Of a stretch of DNA of 64,000 nucleotides, positions 48,580 through 57,929 are shown one piece after another. Origin of the DNA: Alphaproteobacteria bacterium MedPE-SWcel (GTDB lineage Bacteria > Pseudomonadota > Alphaproteobacteria > Rhodobacterales > Rhodobacteraceae); contig MPDC01000001.1 of assembly GCA_001874255.1 (NCBI GenBank), forward strand, positions 124,001-188,000, read 5' to 3'. Below the pieces are notes generated by a model. That model had not been told where the DNA came from. It saw only the letters and a program-made list of their open reading frames with translations, and made no database searches. Numbering within the stretch: position 1 is the first letter of the stretch; each line of letters opens with the position of its first letter. Both the position numbers and the translations under genes were made by a program.

Positions 48580-49533
48580 TTATCCGTATTTCGGGAATTG
48601 CCGCTGCCGCGCCTGCATTTTCGCAAGCGCTCGGCTTCGAAACAATCCCTCCGCGTCCAATCTGGCCCGCAGGTCCGGGCTGTCGGCGCAGATCTCGTCA
48701 AAAAACAACCGCAGGCCAGATTCGCCCGACTCGGCCTCGAGGCTGGTCAGCAATTGGTGCAACGTCACGCCGCCTGCCGCGTGGCTGCGCGCCGGTTTCA
48801 GGTCGGCGCGGTAGGAGCCTTTGGCGAGCCGGTAGCGGTAGTGCTCCAGCCAGCTGGCCCAGGTCGCCGCATGCAGATGACACAGGTCGACCCCCGGCAA
48901 GTCCTGCTGGCCGGGATTTTCCTCACCGCCGACAAACGCATTGTGGATGCGGAGCTCCACATCACTCAGACCGGTCCGCAGGAAGAGCTTGCCCTGCACG
49001 TGGCTGACAAACCCGCCTCTGAGGTAGCTGCCAAACCGGGGATAGAGGCGGGCGGCGATGCGATCCTGATCGGGGCCGGGCGGGATCGGGGCCTTGAAGC
49101 CGTCGAAGCCGCCTGCCAGCGCCTCAAGTGGGCGCGCACGGGCACATAGCACCTGATCCGGCAACGCGGCGAGTGTCGTCGCCAGACCGCCCTCCGACCA
49201 AAGAAATTCGTCAACGTCGAGATGGATCAGCCAGTCCAGGTCACCGGCCTGGCGGCGATAGGCGCGGGTGGCGTTCAGAGCCTGGCGGACCTGATGCTTC
49301 TGCGGCCTGCCGCCCCGGCGTTTTTGCCAATGGGCGCGGTCTGTCTCGATCACCCGGATCTTGGGATGCGCTTTCAGATGGGGCACTGCGTCGGGGCAGG
49401 GGGTATCAAGATAGAGAAACAGCCGGTGCGCGCCCCGATCCAGATGCCAGGCGGCAAAGTCGAGAATGTCCGCGGCCTCGGCCTTGATGGTCGAGACAAG
49501 TCCCCAGGTCGATGTTCGCACGCCCCCTTGCAT
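48580..49533 (-). CDS. Family 2-type glycosyltransferase
   Basis: 317 aa, resembling the GT2/GT92-like group in which an opening STIKAEAADILDFAAWHL (mover of KNE-type) is followed by HLDVDEFLW, the metal-binding DxD. HNAFVGG and DLCHLHAATW lie toward the C-terminus. It would transfer a sugar to a cell-surface acceptor; donor and acceptor are unknown. ATG 49533 has GGGCAGAG upstream. It lies 69 bp downstream of prfC on the same strand, but the hairpin at 49572-49595 separates them. Confidence 0.8.
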   Translation of the reverse strand: MQGGVRTSTWGLVSTIKAEAADILDFAAWHLDRGAHRLFLYLDTPCPDAVPHLKAHPKIRVIETDRAHWQKRRGGRPQKHQVRQALNATRAYRRQAGDLDWLIHLDVDEFLWSEGGLATTLAALPDQVLCARARPLEALAGGFDGFKAPIPPGPDQDRIAARLYPRFGSYLRGGFVSHVQGKLFLRTGLSDVELRIHNAFVGGEENPGQQDLPGVDLCHLHAATWASWLEHYRYRLAKGSYRADLKPARSHAAGGVTLHQLLTSLEAESGESGLRLFFDEICADSPDLRARLDAEGLFRSRALAKMQARQRQFPKYG

Positions 49534-49571
49534 CTCTGCCCGGCTCCCACGGCTGTCGTCGCATCTGAAAC

Positions 49572-49595
49572 GGGCGCCCGGGCAACCGGGCGCCC
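49572..49595 (-). terminator. Hairpin terminator after prfC
   Basis: Perfect 10-bp stem GGGCGCCCGG (49572-49581) / CCGGGCGCCC (49586-49595), loop GCAA. On the minus strand only GTTTC follows, so termination may be partial. Confidence 0.6.
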
Positions 49596-49602
49596 CGCAT
49601 GG

Positions 49603-51210
49603 CTATACCATCATTTCCTTGGTCGCGGAGAGGGTCAGATCGGGGTAATCCCGTTCGACCCGGTCAATGTCCCATTGCAGCCGCGTCAGGTAGACCACAT
49701 CGCCGTCATTGTCGTAGGCGATATGCTGCTTGTTGGCGTTGACGAATTTGTCGAGCGCAAGCCGGTCACCATGCACCCAGCGGGCCGAGGTGAACTGCGA
49801 CGCTTCGAACCGCACCGGCAGACCGTATTCCATCTCGATCCGGGAGGCGAGCACTTCGAATTGCAACTGGCCGACCACGCCGACGATGAAACCGGACCCG
49901 ATGGAGGGTTTGAAAACCTTGGCGGCGCCTTCCTCGGCGAATTGCATCAGCGCCTTTTCCAGGTGCTTGGCTTTCATCGGATCGCCCGCGCGCACCCCCT
50001 GCAGCAGTTCCGGGGCAAAGGAGGGAATGCCCGACACCCGAAGCGCTTCGCCTTCGGTCAGCGTGTCGCCGATCCGCAGCTGGCCGTGGTTGGGAATGCC
50101 GATGATGTCACCGCCCCAGGCCTCTTCCGCCAGTTCCCGGTCAGAGGCGAGGAACAGCACCGGGCTGGAGATCGCCATGGGTTTTTTCGTGCGCACATGC
50201 GTGAGCTTCATGCCGCGTTTGAAATGGCCCGATGCGAGGCGCACAAAGGCCACCCGGTCGCGGTGCTTGGGGTCCATATTGGCCTGAACCTTGAAGACGA
50301 AGCCTGCGACCTTGGTTTCTTCGGGGGCGATATTGCGCGGCTCGGCCGATTGGATCTGCGGTTTGGGGCCATAGGTGCCGATGCCGTCCATCAGCTCTTT
50401 CACGCCAAAGGAATTGATCGCGGAGCCGAACCAGATCGGGGTCATATGGCCCTCAAGGACCGATTGCGGATCGAGCCTGGGCAGCAGCTCGCGCGCCATT
50501 TCGACCTCTTCGAGGAATTTTTCAAGCAGATGCGCCGGGACATGCTCGGCCAGTTTGGGATCATCCAGACCCTCGATGGCGATGCTCTCGGCGATCTTGT
50601 TGCGGTCGGCGCGGTCCATCAGTTCCAACCGGTCGCGCAGCAGGTCGTAGCAGCCGATGAAATCGCGTCCGACCCCGATGGGCCAGCTGGCAGGCGTCAC
50701 GTCGATTGCCAGCATCTCCTGGATTTCGTCGATGATCTCGAAGGTATCGCGGCTTTCGCGGTCCATCTTGTTGCAGAAGGTCAGGATCGGCAGGTCGCGC
50801 AGGCGGCAGACTTCGAACAGCTTCTGGGTCTGGCTCTCCACGCCCTTGGCACCATCGATCACCATGATCGCCGCATCAACGGCCGTCAGAGTGCGATAGG
50901 TGTCCTCGGAAAAATCCGAGTGGCCCGGGGTGTCGACCAGATTGAACCGCAGGTTCTGATAGTCGAAGGACATTGCCGAGGCCGAGACGGAAATGCCCCG
51001 GTCCTTTTCCATCTGCATGAAGTCGGATCTGGTGCGGCGGGCCTCACCCTTGGCGCGCACCTGACCTGCCATCTGGATGGCGCCACCGTAGAGAAGGAAT
51101 TTTTCCGTCAATGTGGTCTTGCCGGCATCCGGGTGCGAAATGATCGCAAAGGTGCGGCGCCGCGCGATTTCCGGCGGCAATTCAGGGCGGGTCTGAGCGG
51201 TGTCCAACAT
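49603..51210 (-). CDS. prfC: Peptide chain release factor 3
   Basis: GTPase that recycles RF1/RF2 from the ribosome after termination. 535 aa: G1 SHPDAGKTTLTEK, switch GISVSAS, G3 DTPGHSDF and G4 NKMD, followed by two beta-barrel domains and the RF3 C-terminal domain ending LTLSATKEMMV. Start ATG 51210 gives MLDTAQTRPELPPEIARR; a much longer in-frame extension to 52002 runs through the repeat-rich intergenic region and is rejected. Upstream gap is unusually rich in hairpins. Confidence 0.96.
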   Translation of the reverse strand: MLDTAQTRPELPPEIARRRTFAIISHPDAGKTTLTEKFLLYGGAIQMAGQVRAKGEARRTRSDFMQMEKDRGISVSASAMSFDYQNLRFNLVDTPGHSDFSEDTYRTLTAVDAAIMVIDGAKGVESQTQKLFEVCRLRDLPILTFCNKMDRESRDTFEIIDEIQEMLAIDVTPASWPIGVGRDFIGCYDLLRDRLELMDRADRNKIAESIAIEGLDDPKLAEHVPAHLLEKFLEEVEMARELLPRLDPQSVLEGHMTPIWFGSAINSFGVKELMDGIGTYGPKPQIQSAEPRNIAPEETKVAGFVFKVQANMDPKHRDRVAFVRLASGHFKRGMKLTHVRTKKPMAISSPVLFLASDRELAEEAWGGDIIGIPNHGQLRIGDTLTEGEALRVSGIPSFAPELLQGVRAGDPMKAKHLEKALMQFAEEGAAKVFKPSIGSGFIVGVVGQLQFEVLASRIEMEYGLPVRFEASQFTSARWVHGDRLALDKFVNANKQHIAYDNDGDVVYLTRLQWDIDRVERDYPDLTLSATKEMMV

Positions 51211-51305
51211 GACGCTGGCCTTAGACAGAAACGACCGGGGAGGCAAGGAAAAGCCGATTGGGCGGCGTTGCGCGGTGGGGGGCGGTGTCTGCCTGGTCGG
51301 TTGCG

Positions 51306-51387
51306 CTCCCGCCCATCCGACCCTGCGCCCCGTCGGGCCACAGGGCGTTCGGTTGGGCCGGGCGCCGGGCCTGACAGGCCCGGCGCC
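51306..51387 (-). repeat. Dispersed palindromic element, copy C
   Basis: Read on the minus strand: hairpin with perfect 13-bp arms (51387-51375 and 51373-51361, one central base), overlapping CCCGGCCCAA (51362-51353), then CGAACGCC and GGGCGGGAG (51314-51306). Same order of parts as copies A, B and D. Confidence 0.72.
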
Positions 51388-51416
51388 GCCCTCTGCCCCC
51401 GGTGGGGGCAGAGGGC
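51388..51416. repeat. Perfect hairpin next to element C
   Basis: 13-bp arms GCCCTCTGCCCCC (51388-51400) and GGGGGCAGAGGGC (51404-51416), loop GGT, no T-run on either side. It abuts the element C hairpin. Confidence 0.8.
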
Positions 51417-51627
51417 CATGCCCAACTCCGGGGGTGTCTTGTCGGCAGGCAAGGTCACCCCCGGCGGCGGGAGAGCCACCGTGTTTTGCATGCTCGGTGA
51501 CAGTGATCACGGACGGCAAAGCTGACACATGACGCAGAAGATATCCGGTTTTTTCGGCCATATCGGAACAAATGCGATCCGGGCACGTTGCATCTGTGAA
51601 CACGATCAAAACTGAAGGAGCTGTCCC

Positions 51628-51942
51628 ATGCCCAAAGATCAATCCGCCCCCACTGCCGAAGACATTGCGACCCAGATGGAAATTCTGCGCTCTGACATTT
51701 CCGCGCTGACCAATACCGTGTCCGACCTGGCGAAGGATCGTGCGACCGTTGCGAAGGACCGCGCCATTCAGGTGGGCGAGGCCGCCCGCGAGACCGCGCG
51801 GCAACAGACACAGGCCCTTGCTGATGGTGCGACACAGATGACGCGCCAGGCTGAAGACGCCGTGCGTGCCCAGCCTCTGGCTGCGACCGCCATTGCAGCC
51901 GGACTGGGCTTCGCGCTGGGTTATCTCAGCAATCGTCGTTGA
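51628..51942 (+). CDS. DUF883 (ElaB/YqjD)-type membrane protein
   Basis: 104 aa: a long charged helix rich in Ala, Thr, Gln (about 10-78, AKDRATVAKDRAIQVGEAAR) and a single C-terminal transmembrane helix AATAIAAGLGFALGYLSN with Gly-x3-Gly. ElaB/YqjD-like proteins are tail-anchored in the inner membrane and bind ribosomes in stationary phase in E. coli; whether that holds here is not shown. ATG 51628 follows AAGGAG. The next gene starts 4 bp later and is another small membrane protein. Confidence 0.82.
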   Translation: MPKDQSAPTAEDIATQMEILRSDISALTNTVSDLAKDRATVAKDRAIQVGEAARETARQQTQALADGATQMTRQAEDAVRAQPLAATAIAAGLGFALGYLSNRR

Positions 51943-51946
51943 TCCG

Positions 51947-52333
51947 ATGCTGTTCAACCTCAAATCCAAAGCCCGGCGCGGCGCGCGCCGGGTCCTGTTC
52001 ACCGCTTTGTGTGCCGCCAGCGCTGCGGTCGGTGCAGGTTTTGCCTCGGCCGCGCTCTATGCTGCCCTGCAAGAGACCGGGCAAACTCCCGCAATGGCAG
52101 GTCTGATCCTTGCCGCCCTGTGGTTCGGCCTTTCGGGGCTGTTTCTGCTGGTGAAATCCGTGACAGATCAGGGTGGCGAGAGCGGGTCGCACAAAGACCA
52201 ATACGGCCCGCGTACCGGCTCGGAGCAACCATGGCAGGGTGACATGCGGGCGGCCAACTCCCCCTCGGTGGCCGAAGCTTTTGCCGCCGGGCTGAATGAA
52301 GGCGCGGGATTCGCGCGCAGTCAGCACCGGTGA
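51947..52333 (+). CDS. Small membrane protein with two helices, DUF883 partner (holin-like family)
   Basis: 128 aa. Basic N-terminus KSKARRGARR, two hydrophobic helices (about 17-42 and 50-72), and a hydrophilic C-terminal tail of about 55 residues without recognisable motif. DUF883 genes are often followed by such phage-holin-superfamily-like (DUF1469) genes, and the layout fits, but the sequence similarity is limited. No lysis enzyme is nearby, so lysis is unlikely; envelope stress or membrane-shape roles have been suggested for such pairs. Confidence 0.7.
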   Translation: MLFNLKSKARRGARRVLFTALCAASAAVGAGFASAALYAALQETGQTPAMAGLILAALWFGLSGLFLLVKSVTDQGGESGSHKDQYGPRTGSEQPWQGDMRAANSPSVAEAFAAGLNEGAGFARSQHR

Positions 52334-52407
52334 ACCCAACTGATGGACCCGTCTGAAACCATCGCAGACGCACCGACCACAAGGTTCGGCTCACCGGCCC
52401 GTGGGTC

Positions 52408-53415
52408 TCAGCGCAGTGAGGCGTGCTTCAGGAGGTCCACCAGATCTAAGCGGTCCAGCATCCCAGGGGTGACATCAAACCCGTGATCGGATCGTGCCCC
52501 ATGCCGGGGCAGGACCTGCAGCTGATCCACCACGGAGTCCGGCAAGGCCGTCTGTGTCACGGGATCGAGCAGGAGGGATTCTGCGGCAATTCCCTCGGCG
52601 TAGATAATGTGATGTTGGTCGAAGAGGATCTGAAAGTAGTCCACAAATCCGCCACGCTGGACCACCACGGTCTCGCCGTTCACCAGATCCCGCGCGCGCA
52701 CCAAAATCTCTGATGCGCCGACGCCAATGGCATCGGTGCGCTGATACACCATCAGCCGATGGTCCGGACTGACCAACAGATCGCGCTCGTTATTCAGTGC
52801 GCCCGCGCGGATCAGGATGGGCGCCATGGCCCCTGTTGCCCGCGCCGTCGTGCGACCGATCCAGGTGACGGGCTGAATGCCGCTGTCGCGGGTGAGGACC
52901 CGGTCGCCGGGCTGCAGCGTCTCGATCGCGACTTGCGCGCCGGTCCCCAGGGTTATCCGGGTGCCGCGGGTGAAGGAGACGCAGGCCAGTTCGGCGAGGC
53001 CGCGCCGGGCGCGTTCGGGGTCGGCGCTCAGCAACCGGTAGCCGGTCCGAGACGCAAGCGGAGCCTGCGGTACCAGATAGATCGCATCAATCAGGCACTC
53101 GCTCTCTACCTCCACCATGATCAGCGCCTCGATACTCTCGCCCACCTCGGGCATCAGCGTTATGGCGCAATCCAGATGCAGACTCGATCCGGCGCGTCCC
53201 AGATCGGTGTCTTGATGTACCGCAAGGGAGCCATCCTCCCATGCCTCCAGGCCGAGGCGACGGGGCTGGCGCGCGTCTTGCAGCTCATAGACGTCATCCA
53301 GCACCAAATCTTCCAGTACGCCCAAGGGATCGCCGGCGTTGACGCCGAATTCCACGCGGATCTGATCGGCGGGGTAGGCCTGGACCGACTGGACGGATGA
53401 TGCGGTAGGGGCCAA
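52408..53415 (-). CDS. Hint (Hedgehog/intein)-domain protein
   Basis: 335 aa. A C-terminal Hint module starts near residue 143 with ACVSFTRGTRITLGTG and continues QVAIETLQPGDRVLTRDSG, GIQPVTWIGR and LLVSPDHRLMVYQ. Cys at the module start is the expected autocleavage residue and the HRL His is conserved. The N-terminal about 140 residues are unassigned and may be processed off. Such proteins are common in Roseobacters, often secreted by type I systems. The start is uncertain: the only canonical start in the open frame before residue 87 is TTG 53415, without a ribosome binding site, and a stop lies about 20 codons farther up. Confidence 0.72.
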   Translation of the reverse strand: MAPTASSVQSVQAYPADQIRVEFGVNAGDPLGVLEDLVLDDVYELQDARQPRRLGLEAWEDGSLAVHQDTDLGRAGSSLHLDCAITLMPEVGESIEALIMVEVESECLIDAIYLVPQAPLASRTGYRLLSADPERARRGLAELACVSFTRGTRITLGTGAQVAIETLQPGDRVLTRDSGIQPVTWIGRTTARATGAMAPILIRAGALNNERDLLVSPDHRLMVYQRTDAIGVGASEILVRARDLVNGETVVVQRGGFVDYFQILFDQHHIIYAEGIAAESLLLDPVTQTALPDSVVDQLQVLPRHGARSDHGFDVTPGMLDRLDLVDLLKHASLR

Positions 53416-53662
53416 GGTGGTGGGACTTTCGCAATTGGAGGCAGCACGGGGTGGGGATATATGCCTGCGCCGGAGCCGGTCGCTGCGCAGGCCTCAAATC
53501 GCGTCAAGTCTGGTCCCAGAGTGGTAAACAATCGGTTGACACTGCCGCGAGATCCGGCCGGCAAGGGCAAAAAACTTGCCCCCGCCTTCGCAAGGTCTCT
53601 GGTCAAGTCGAAGTCCGGCTGGCAAGTTCCGGGCACTGTTGGGCGATCTGGGGAGGATCAGG

Positions 53663-54442
53663 ATGGATCTGGGTATTCGTGGCAAACGCGCGCTGGTTTG
53701 TGCATCAAGCAAAGGTCTGGGGCTGGGCTGTGCCGAGGCACTGGCCGAGGCGGGCGTGGATCTGGTGATGAATGCACGCGGCGCACCGGCGCTGGACGCG
53801 GCCGCCGATGATATTCGCACCCGCTTCGGGGTGACGGTGGCGACCTGCGCCGGTGATGTCACCGAGGCCGCCGCGCGCACGGAGTTGATCGCGGCGGCGC
53901 AGGACGTCGATATTCTCGTCACCAATGCAGGCGGGCCACCACCGGGCCTTTGGAGCGACTGGGACCGGGAGGATTTCATTGCCGCCCTCGATGCCAATAT
54001 GCTCACCCCGATCGCACTGATGAAAGCGCTGATGCCTGCGATGATCGCGCGGGGCTGGGGGCGGGTGGTCAATATCACCTCGCAGTCGGTCAAGGCACCG
54101 ATCGCGGTGCTGGGCCTGTCAAATTCGGCCCGCGCCGGGCTGACGGGCTATGTGGCCGGCACCTCCCGTCAGGTGGCTGGCAAGGGCGTCACCATCAACA
54201 ATCTGTTGCCGGGCATCCATGCCACCGACCGCGCCGACTCGCTGGACAGCGGGGTCGCCGAGGCCCGCGGGATTACCCTTGCCGAGGCCCGCACGCAGCG
54301 CGCCGCGACCATTCCCGCGGGGCGCTATGGCAGCCGTGAGGAATTCGGGGCCGCCTGCGCCTTCCTCTGTTCCCAGCACGCAGGTTTCATCGTCGGGCAG
54401 AATATCCTGCTGGATGGCGGCGCCACCAATATGACGATCTAG
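53663..54442 (+). CDS. Divergent SDR-family protein lacking the catalytic tetrad
   Basis: 259 aa, 3-oxoacyl-ACP-reductase-like Rossmann protein. Glycine motif ASSKGLGLG replaces TGxxxGIG, NAGGPPPG is present, and ITSQS provides the Ser region, but the usual Tyr-x3-Lys is replaced by SNSAR (LGLSNSARAGLTGY). A described SDR subgroup with an imperfect cofactor motif and no Tyr/Lys pair exists (BKR-like); this fits it. Activity is therefore doubtful. SD GGGAGGATCAGG precedes ATG 53663. alkC starts 6 bp after the stop, so the two are probably co-expressed. Confidence 0.82.
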   Translation: MDLGIRGKRALVCASSKGLGLGCAEALAEAGVDLVMNARGAPALDAAADDIRTRFGVTVATCAGDVTEAAARTELIAAAQDVDILVTNAGGPPPGLWSDWDREDFIAALDANMLTPIALMKALMPAMIARGWGRVVNITSQSVKAPIAVLGLSNSARAGLTGYVAGTSRQVAGKGVTINNLLPGIHATDRADSLDSGVAEARGITLAEARTQRAATIPAGRYGSREEFGAACAFLCSQHAGFIVGQNILLDGGATNMTI

Positions 54443-54448
54443 GTCCCG

Positions 54449-55567
54449 ATGGCAGAGCCGGTCTTGCTCAAGGAGCAGCTCTTCAATCTGACAAAGCTCC
54501 GCTATCTGGCGGGGCTTTTCGCGGCGGCTGACCCGGCCTTCGCCGCGCAGGACTTTGAGACGGCGGTGATGTCCCGGCTGCCTGCGCTGGAATTGAAGGC
54601 GCGGATCCACTGGATCGCCGAGCAAATGGCGCAGCATGTTCCGGGGTCTCTGGCTGACGTCGCCCCGCTGATCCTGCGGGCGCTGCCGCCGCCGCTGGAC
54701 CCGGCGCTCTGCGATGATGACTTTGGAGATTTCATCTTTGCCCCCTTGGGGGAATGGGTGACGGCGCTGACACGTGACGACAGCGACCTGCCTTTGGCGC
54801 TGGATCTGTTGCAGGAGCTCACCCAGCGATTTTCAATGGAATATGCCATTCGCCCGCTTTTGAAACGCTGGCCGGATGCGGTGCTGGCAGAGATGGCCGA
54901 ATGGGCGCGTCACGACAGCTACCACGTCCGCAGATTGGCGAGCGAGGGCAGCAGGCCACGTCTGCCGTGGGGGATGGGCGTGGATCTGCCGCTGCGGGCG
55001 ACCTTGCCGATCCTCAATCAGCTGCACGCGGATCCGGCCCGTTTCGTCACCCGTTCGGTGGCCAACCATCTGAACGATATCGCCAAGAAAGAGCCCGAGA
55101 TCGTCATTGACTGCCTGACCGATTGGCAAGGGCGCGCAGTGCAGGCGCAGAAAGAGCTGGACTGGATGACGTCGCATGCGCTGCGGGGGCTGGTCAAGGC
55201 AGGCGATCCCCGTGCCCTGCGGCTGCTGGGCTATGATCCCGATCTGGCGCTGAGCGCCCGGCTGACGCTCCCGCAGACGGTGCGTATCGGTGGCACGCTG
55301 GATCTCGGCTGCCATCTGACGGGCCGCTCCGGGGCGCGGGTGCTGGTGGATTATGCCGTCACCTTTCAGCGGGCGGGCGGCAAGTCCGCGACCAGGGTTT
55401 TCAAGTGGAAGACCGCAGTGCTTGGCGGCGAGGGGTTGACGCTGAAGAAGGCGCATCCCTTGCGGGCACAGGCGTCGACATTCACCCTGTTGCCCGGTGC
55501 CCATGTGGTGACGCTGCTGGTCAATGGCCGCCCCCGCGCCGAAGCGGTGGTGGAGTTTCTGACCTGA
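54449..55567 (+). CDS. alkC: AlkC-type DNA alkylation repair glycosylase
   Basis: 372 aa, HEAT-like repeats followed by an Ig-like C-terminal domain (about 265-372, beginning LSARLTLPQTVRIGGTLDL). The hallmark HVRRLASEGSRPRLPWG of AlkC and RFVTRSVANHLNDIAKKEP are clear. AlkC removes 3-methyladenine and 3-methylcytosine without flipping the base. A distinct AlkD-like protein is encoded at 11139, so the strain has both branches. It follows an SDR gene by 6 bp. Its stop codon begins a 16-bp tandem repeat. Confidence 0.9.
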   Translation: MAEPVLLKEQLFNLTKLRYLAGLFAAADPAFAAQDFETAVMSRLPALELKARIHWIAEQMAQHVPGSLADVAPLILRALPPPLDPALCDDDFGDFIFAPLGEWVTALTRDDSDLPLALDLLQELTQRFSMEYAIRPLLKRWPDAVLAEMAEWARHDSYHVRRLASEGSRPRLPWGMGVDLPLRATLPILNQLHADPARFVTRSVANHLNDIAKKEPEIVIDCLTDWQGRAVQAQKELDWMTSHALRGLVKAGDPRALRLLGYDPDLALSARLTLPQTVRIGGTLDLGCHLTGRSGARVLVDYAVTFQRAGGKSATRVFKWKTAVLGGEGLTLKKAHPLRAQASTFTLLPGAHVVTLLVNGRPRAEAVVEFLT

Positions 55568-55612
55568 CCTTGCGGGAGCCTCACCTTACGGGGGCTTGAC
55601 CGTGCGGGGCCC
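55565..55612 (+). repeat. 16-bp tandem repeat starting at the alkC stop codon
   Basis: Three units beginning with the TGA stop: TGACCTTGCGGGAGCC (55565), TCACCTTACGGGGGCT (55581) and TGACCGTGCGGGGCCC (55597-55612). Confidence 0.85.
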
Positions 55613-55625
55613 GGTGCCGCTGGTG

Positions 55626-55647
55626 CCGCTCCGGGCGGCCGGAGCGG
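55626..55647 (+). terminator. GC hairpin downstream of alkC
   Basis: 9-bp stem CCGCTCCGG (55626-55634) / CCGGAGCGG (55639-55647), loop GCGG, no T-run; possible factor-assisted terminator for the SDR-alkC pair. Confidence 0.45.
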
Positions 55648-55732
55648 CGGGCGTGCTTGCGCGGGCCTGTCCCCCTTGGTATCAGCGCAGAATTCAGATG
55701 TTGCGCCCGAAAATCAGCACAAGGCCCCCAGA

Positions 55733-56878
<1,146 letters not shown>

Positions 56879-56996
56879 TCGGGTGCATCCAGTGCCCGCC
56901 TGCGCCGGAGATGGGCAGAAAGAGCTGGAGCGATAAAGTTGGGCAGGGATCCGATCTTTGCGATCACCCGTTTCAAATTGGGCTGGGCGGCGCCTT

Positions 56997-57683
56997 CTAC
57001 TCGTCAGCCGCCCGCCGGTCCGGGACGTAATCCTGCAGTCGCTTGCCGGGTTCATCGACGAAGAGTTCCGGAAGCGCCTGCGCGTCTTCGATCAGATCGA
57101 CGCGGAACACCCGAAAATCCTGGCGCAGCTCGCACCAGGCCGTCAACATCCAGACGCGCCCCCAATATTCCATGTGAAGCGGCCGGATCACGCGTTCGCT
57201 GAGTGTCCCGTCGGTGCGCCGATAGGCCAGCGACAGCTTTTGCCGTGCCTTGATCGCGGCGCGCAGGGTGGGCATCTGGGCAAAGCCTCGCGCCGCATTG
57301 GCGAACGGGTAGACCGCGAATTTCCACGCGTCGGCGGCGGCGACCGTCTCAACAGGCAGGACCGCATCGACCTTGGCCGCGAGCGATTCTGCGGCGGCTT
57401 TCAAATCCGCATCCGCAGCCTCTGCCACAATCGCCATGCCGAGGTTCAGCGCTTCCAGCTCTGCCGGGGTCAGGGTCAACGGCGGCAGGGCGATCGCCTC
57501 GTGGACCGTATAGCCGACCCCGCGTGCACCCTCGACCGGCACGCCCGAGGCCACCAGCGTATCCATGTCGCGATAGATAGTGCGCGTGGAGACCTGCATC
57601 CGTGCGGCAATGTCCTGTGCCCGGTGCAATTTGCCGTCGCGCAGGATCTGGAGGATTTCAAAGAGGCGGTCGGTACGGCGCAT
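56997..57683 (-). CDS. HTH/WYL-type transcriptional regulator (YafY-like)
   Basis: 228 aa. N-terminal helix-turn-helix MRRTDRLFEILQILRDGK to STRTIYRDMDTLVASGVPVEG (DeoR-like HTH_11), then a WYL-type ligand domain whose core reads YWGRVWMLTAWCEL, with the WYL triad degenerate. This family usually represses one adjacent, divergent gene of the VOC or YciI type. No such gene is present upstream. A perfect inverted repeat at 57930-57953 is a candidate binding site. Confidence 0.88.
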   Translation of the reverse strand: MRRTDRLFEILQILRDGKLHRAQDIAARMQVSTRTIYRDMDTLVASGVPVEGARGVGYTVHEAIALPPLTLTPAELEALNLGMAIVAEAADADLKAAAESLAAKVDAVLPVETVAAADAWKFAVYPFANAARGFAQMPTLRAAIKARQKLSLAYRRTDGTLSERVIRPLHMEYWGRVWMLTAWCELRQDFRVFRVDLIEDAQALPELFVDEPGKRLQDYVPDRRAADE

Positions 57684-57782
57684 GGCACCAGCTTTCGCCC
57701 AGTCTGTACCGAAAGGTCAAGTCGCGGCAGTCCCCCGCGGGCACCGGACACAGCCATGTCTGATGATCGATCTCGCGCGGGT

Positions 57783-57842
57783 TTCTCGTGCCCAGCCTTC
57801 CCCTGCCCAGCCTTCTCTCGCCCAGCCTTCTCCCGCCGCGCC
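57783..57842 (-). repeat. 15-bp tandem repeat
   Basis: Four units of TTCTCxxGCCCAGCC type at 57783, 57798, 57813 and 57828-57842 (third position variants TTCTCGT, TTCCCCT, TTCTCTC, TTCTCCC; last unit GCCGCGCC). No stop codon of a gene adjoins it. Confidence 0.85.
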
Positions 57843-57929
57843 TGATCGGGCTTTGCGGTGGCGGGCAATGTCGGTTTTCCTGTGCCCCGCCGGGCCGCAT
57901 CATGCGCTCGGGGGCATCTACGGAAGGGG

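Larger units (their letters stand above)
51211..51627. other. Hairpin-rich intergenic region between prfC and the DUF883 gene
   Basis: Divergent region of 417 bp. It carries palindromic element copy C, the 13-bp-arm hairpin at 51388-51416 and a third dyad CCGGGGGTG (51431-51439) / CACCCCCGG. The AT-richer end near 51535-51627 probably has the promoter for the DUF883 gene (AAGGAG at about 51615). No gene is supported. Confidence 0.5.

Noticed and set aside
51211-52002. N-terminal extension of prfC by 260 codons
   Set aside because: It runs through hairpin repeats and opposite the DUF883 gene; RF3 proteins begin where ATG 51210 places the start.
51947-52333. Phage lysis cassette suggested by a holin-like protein
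   Set aside because: No endolysin, spanin or other phage gene is adjacent; the DUF883 partner indicates a chromosomal membrane-protein pair.
57476-57868. Small minus-strand open frame encoding five-residue KAG-type repeats
   Set aside because: It overlaps the start of the WYL regulator, has no ribosome binding site and only reflects the 15-bp DNA repeat.
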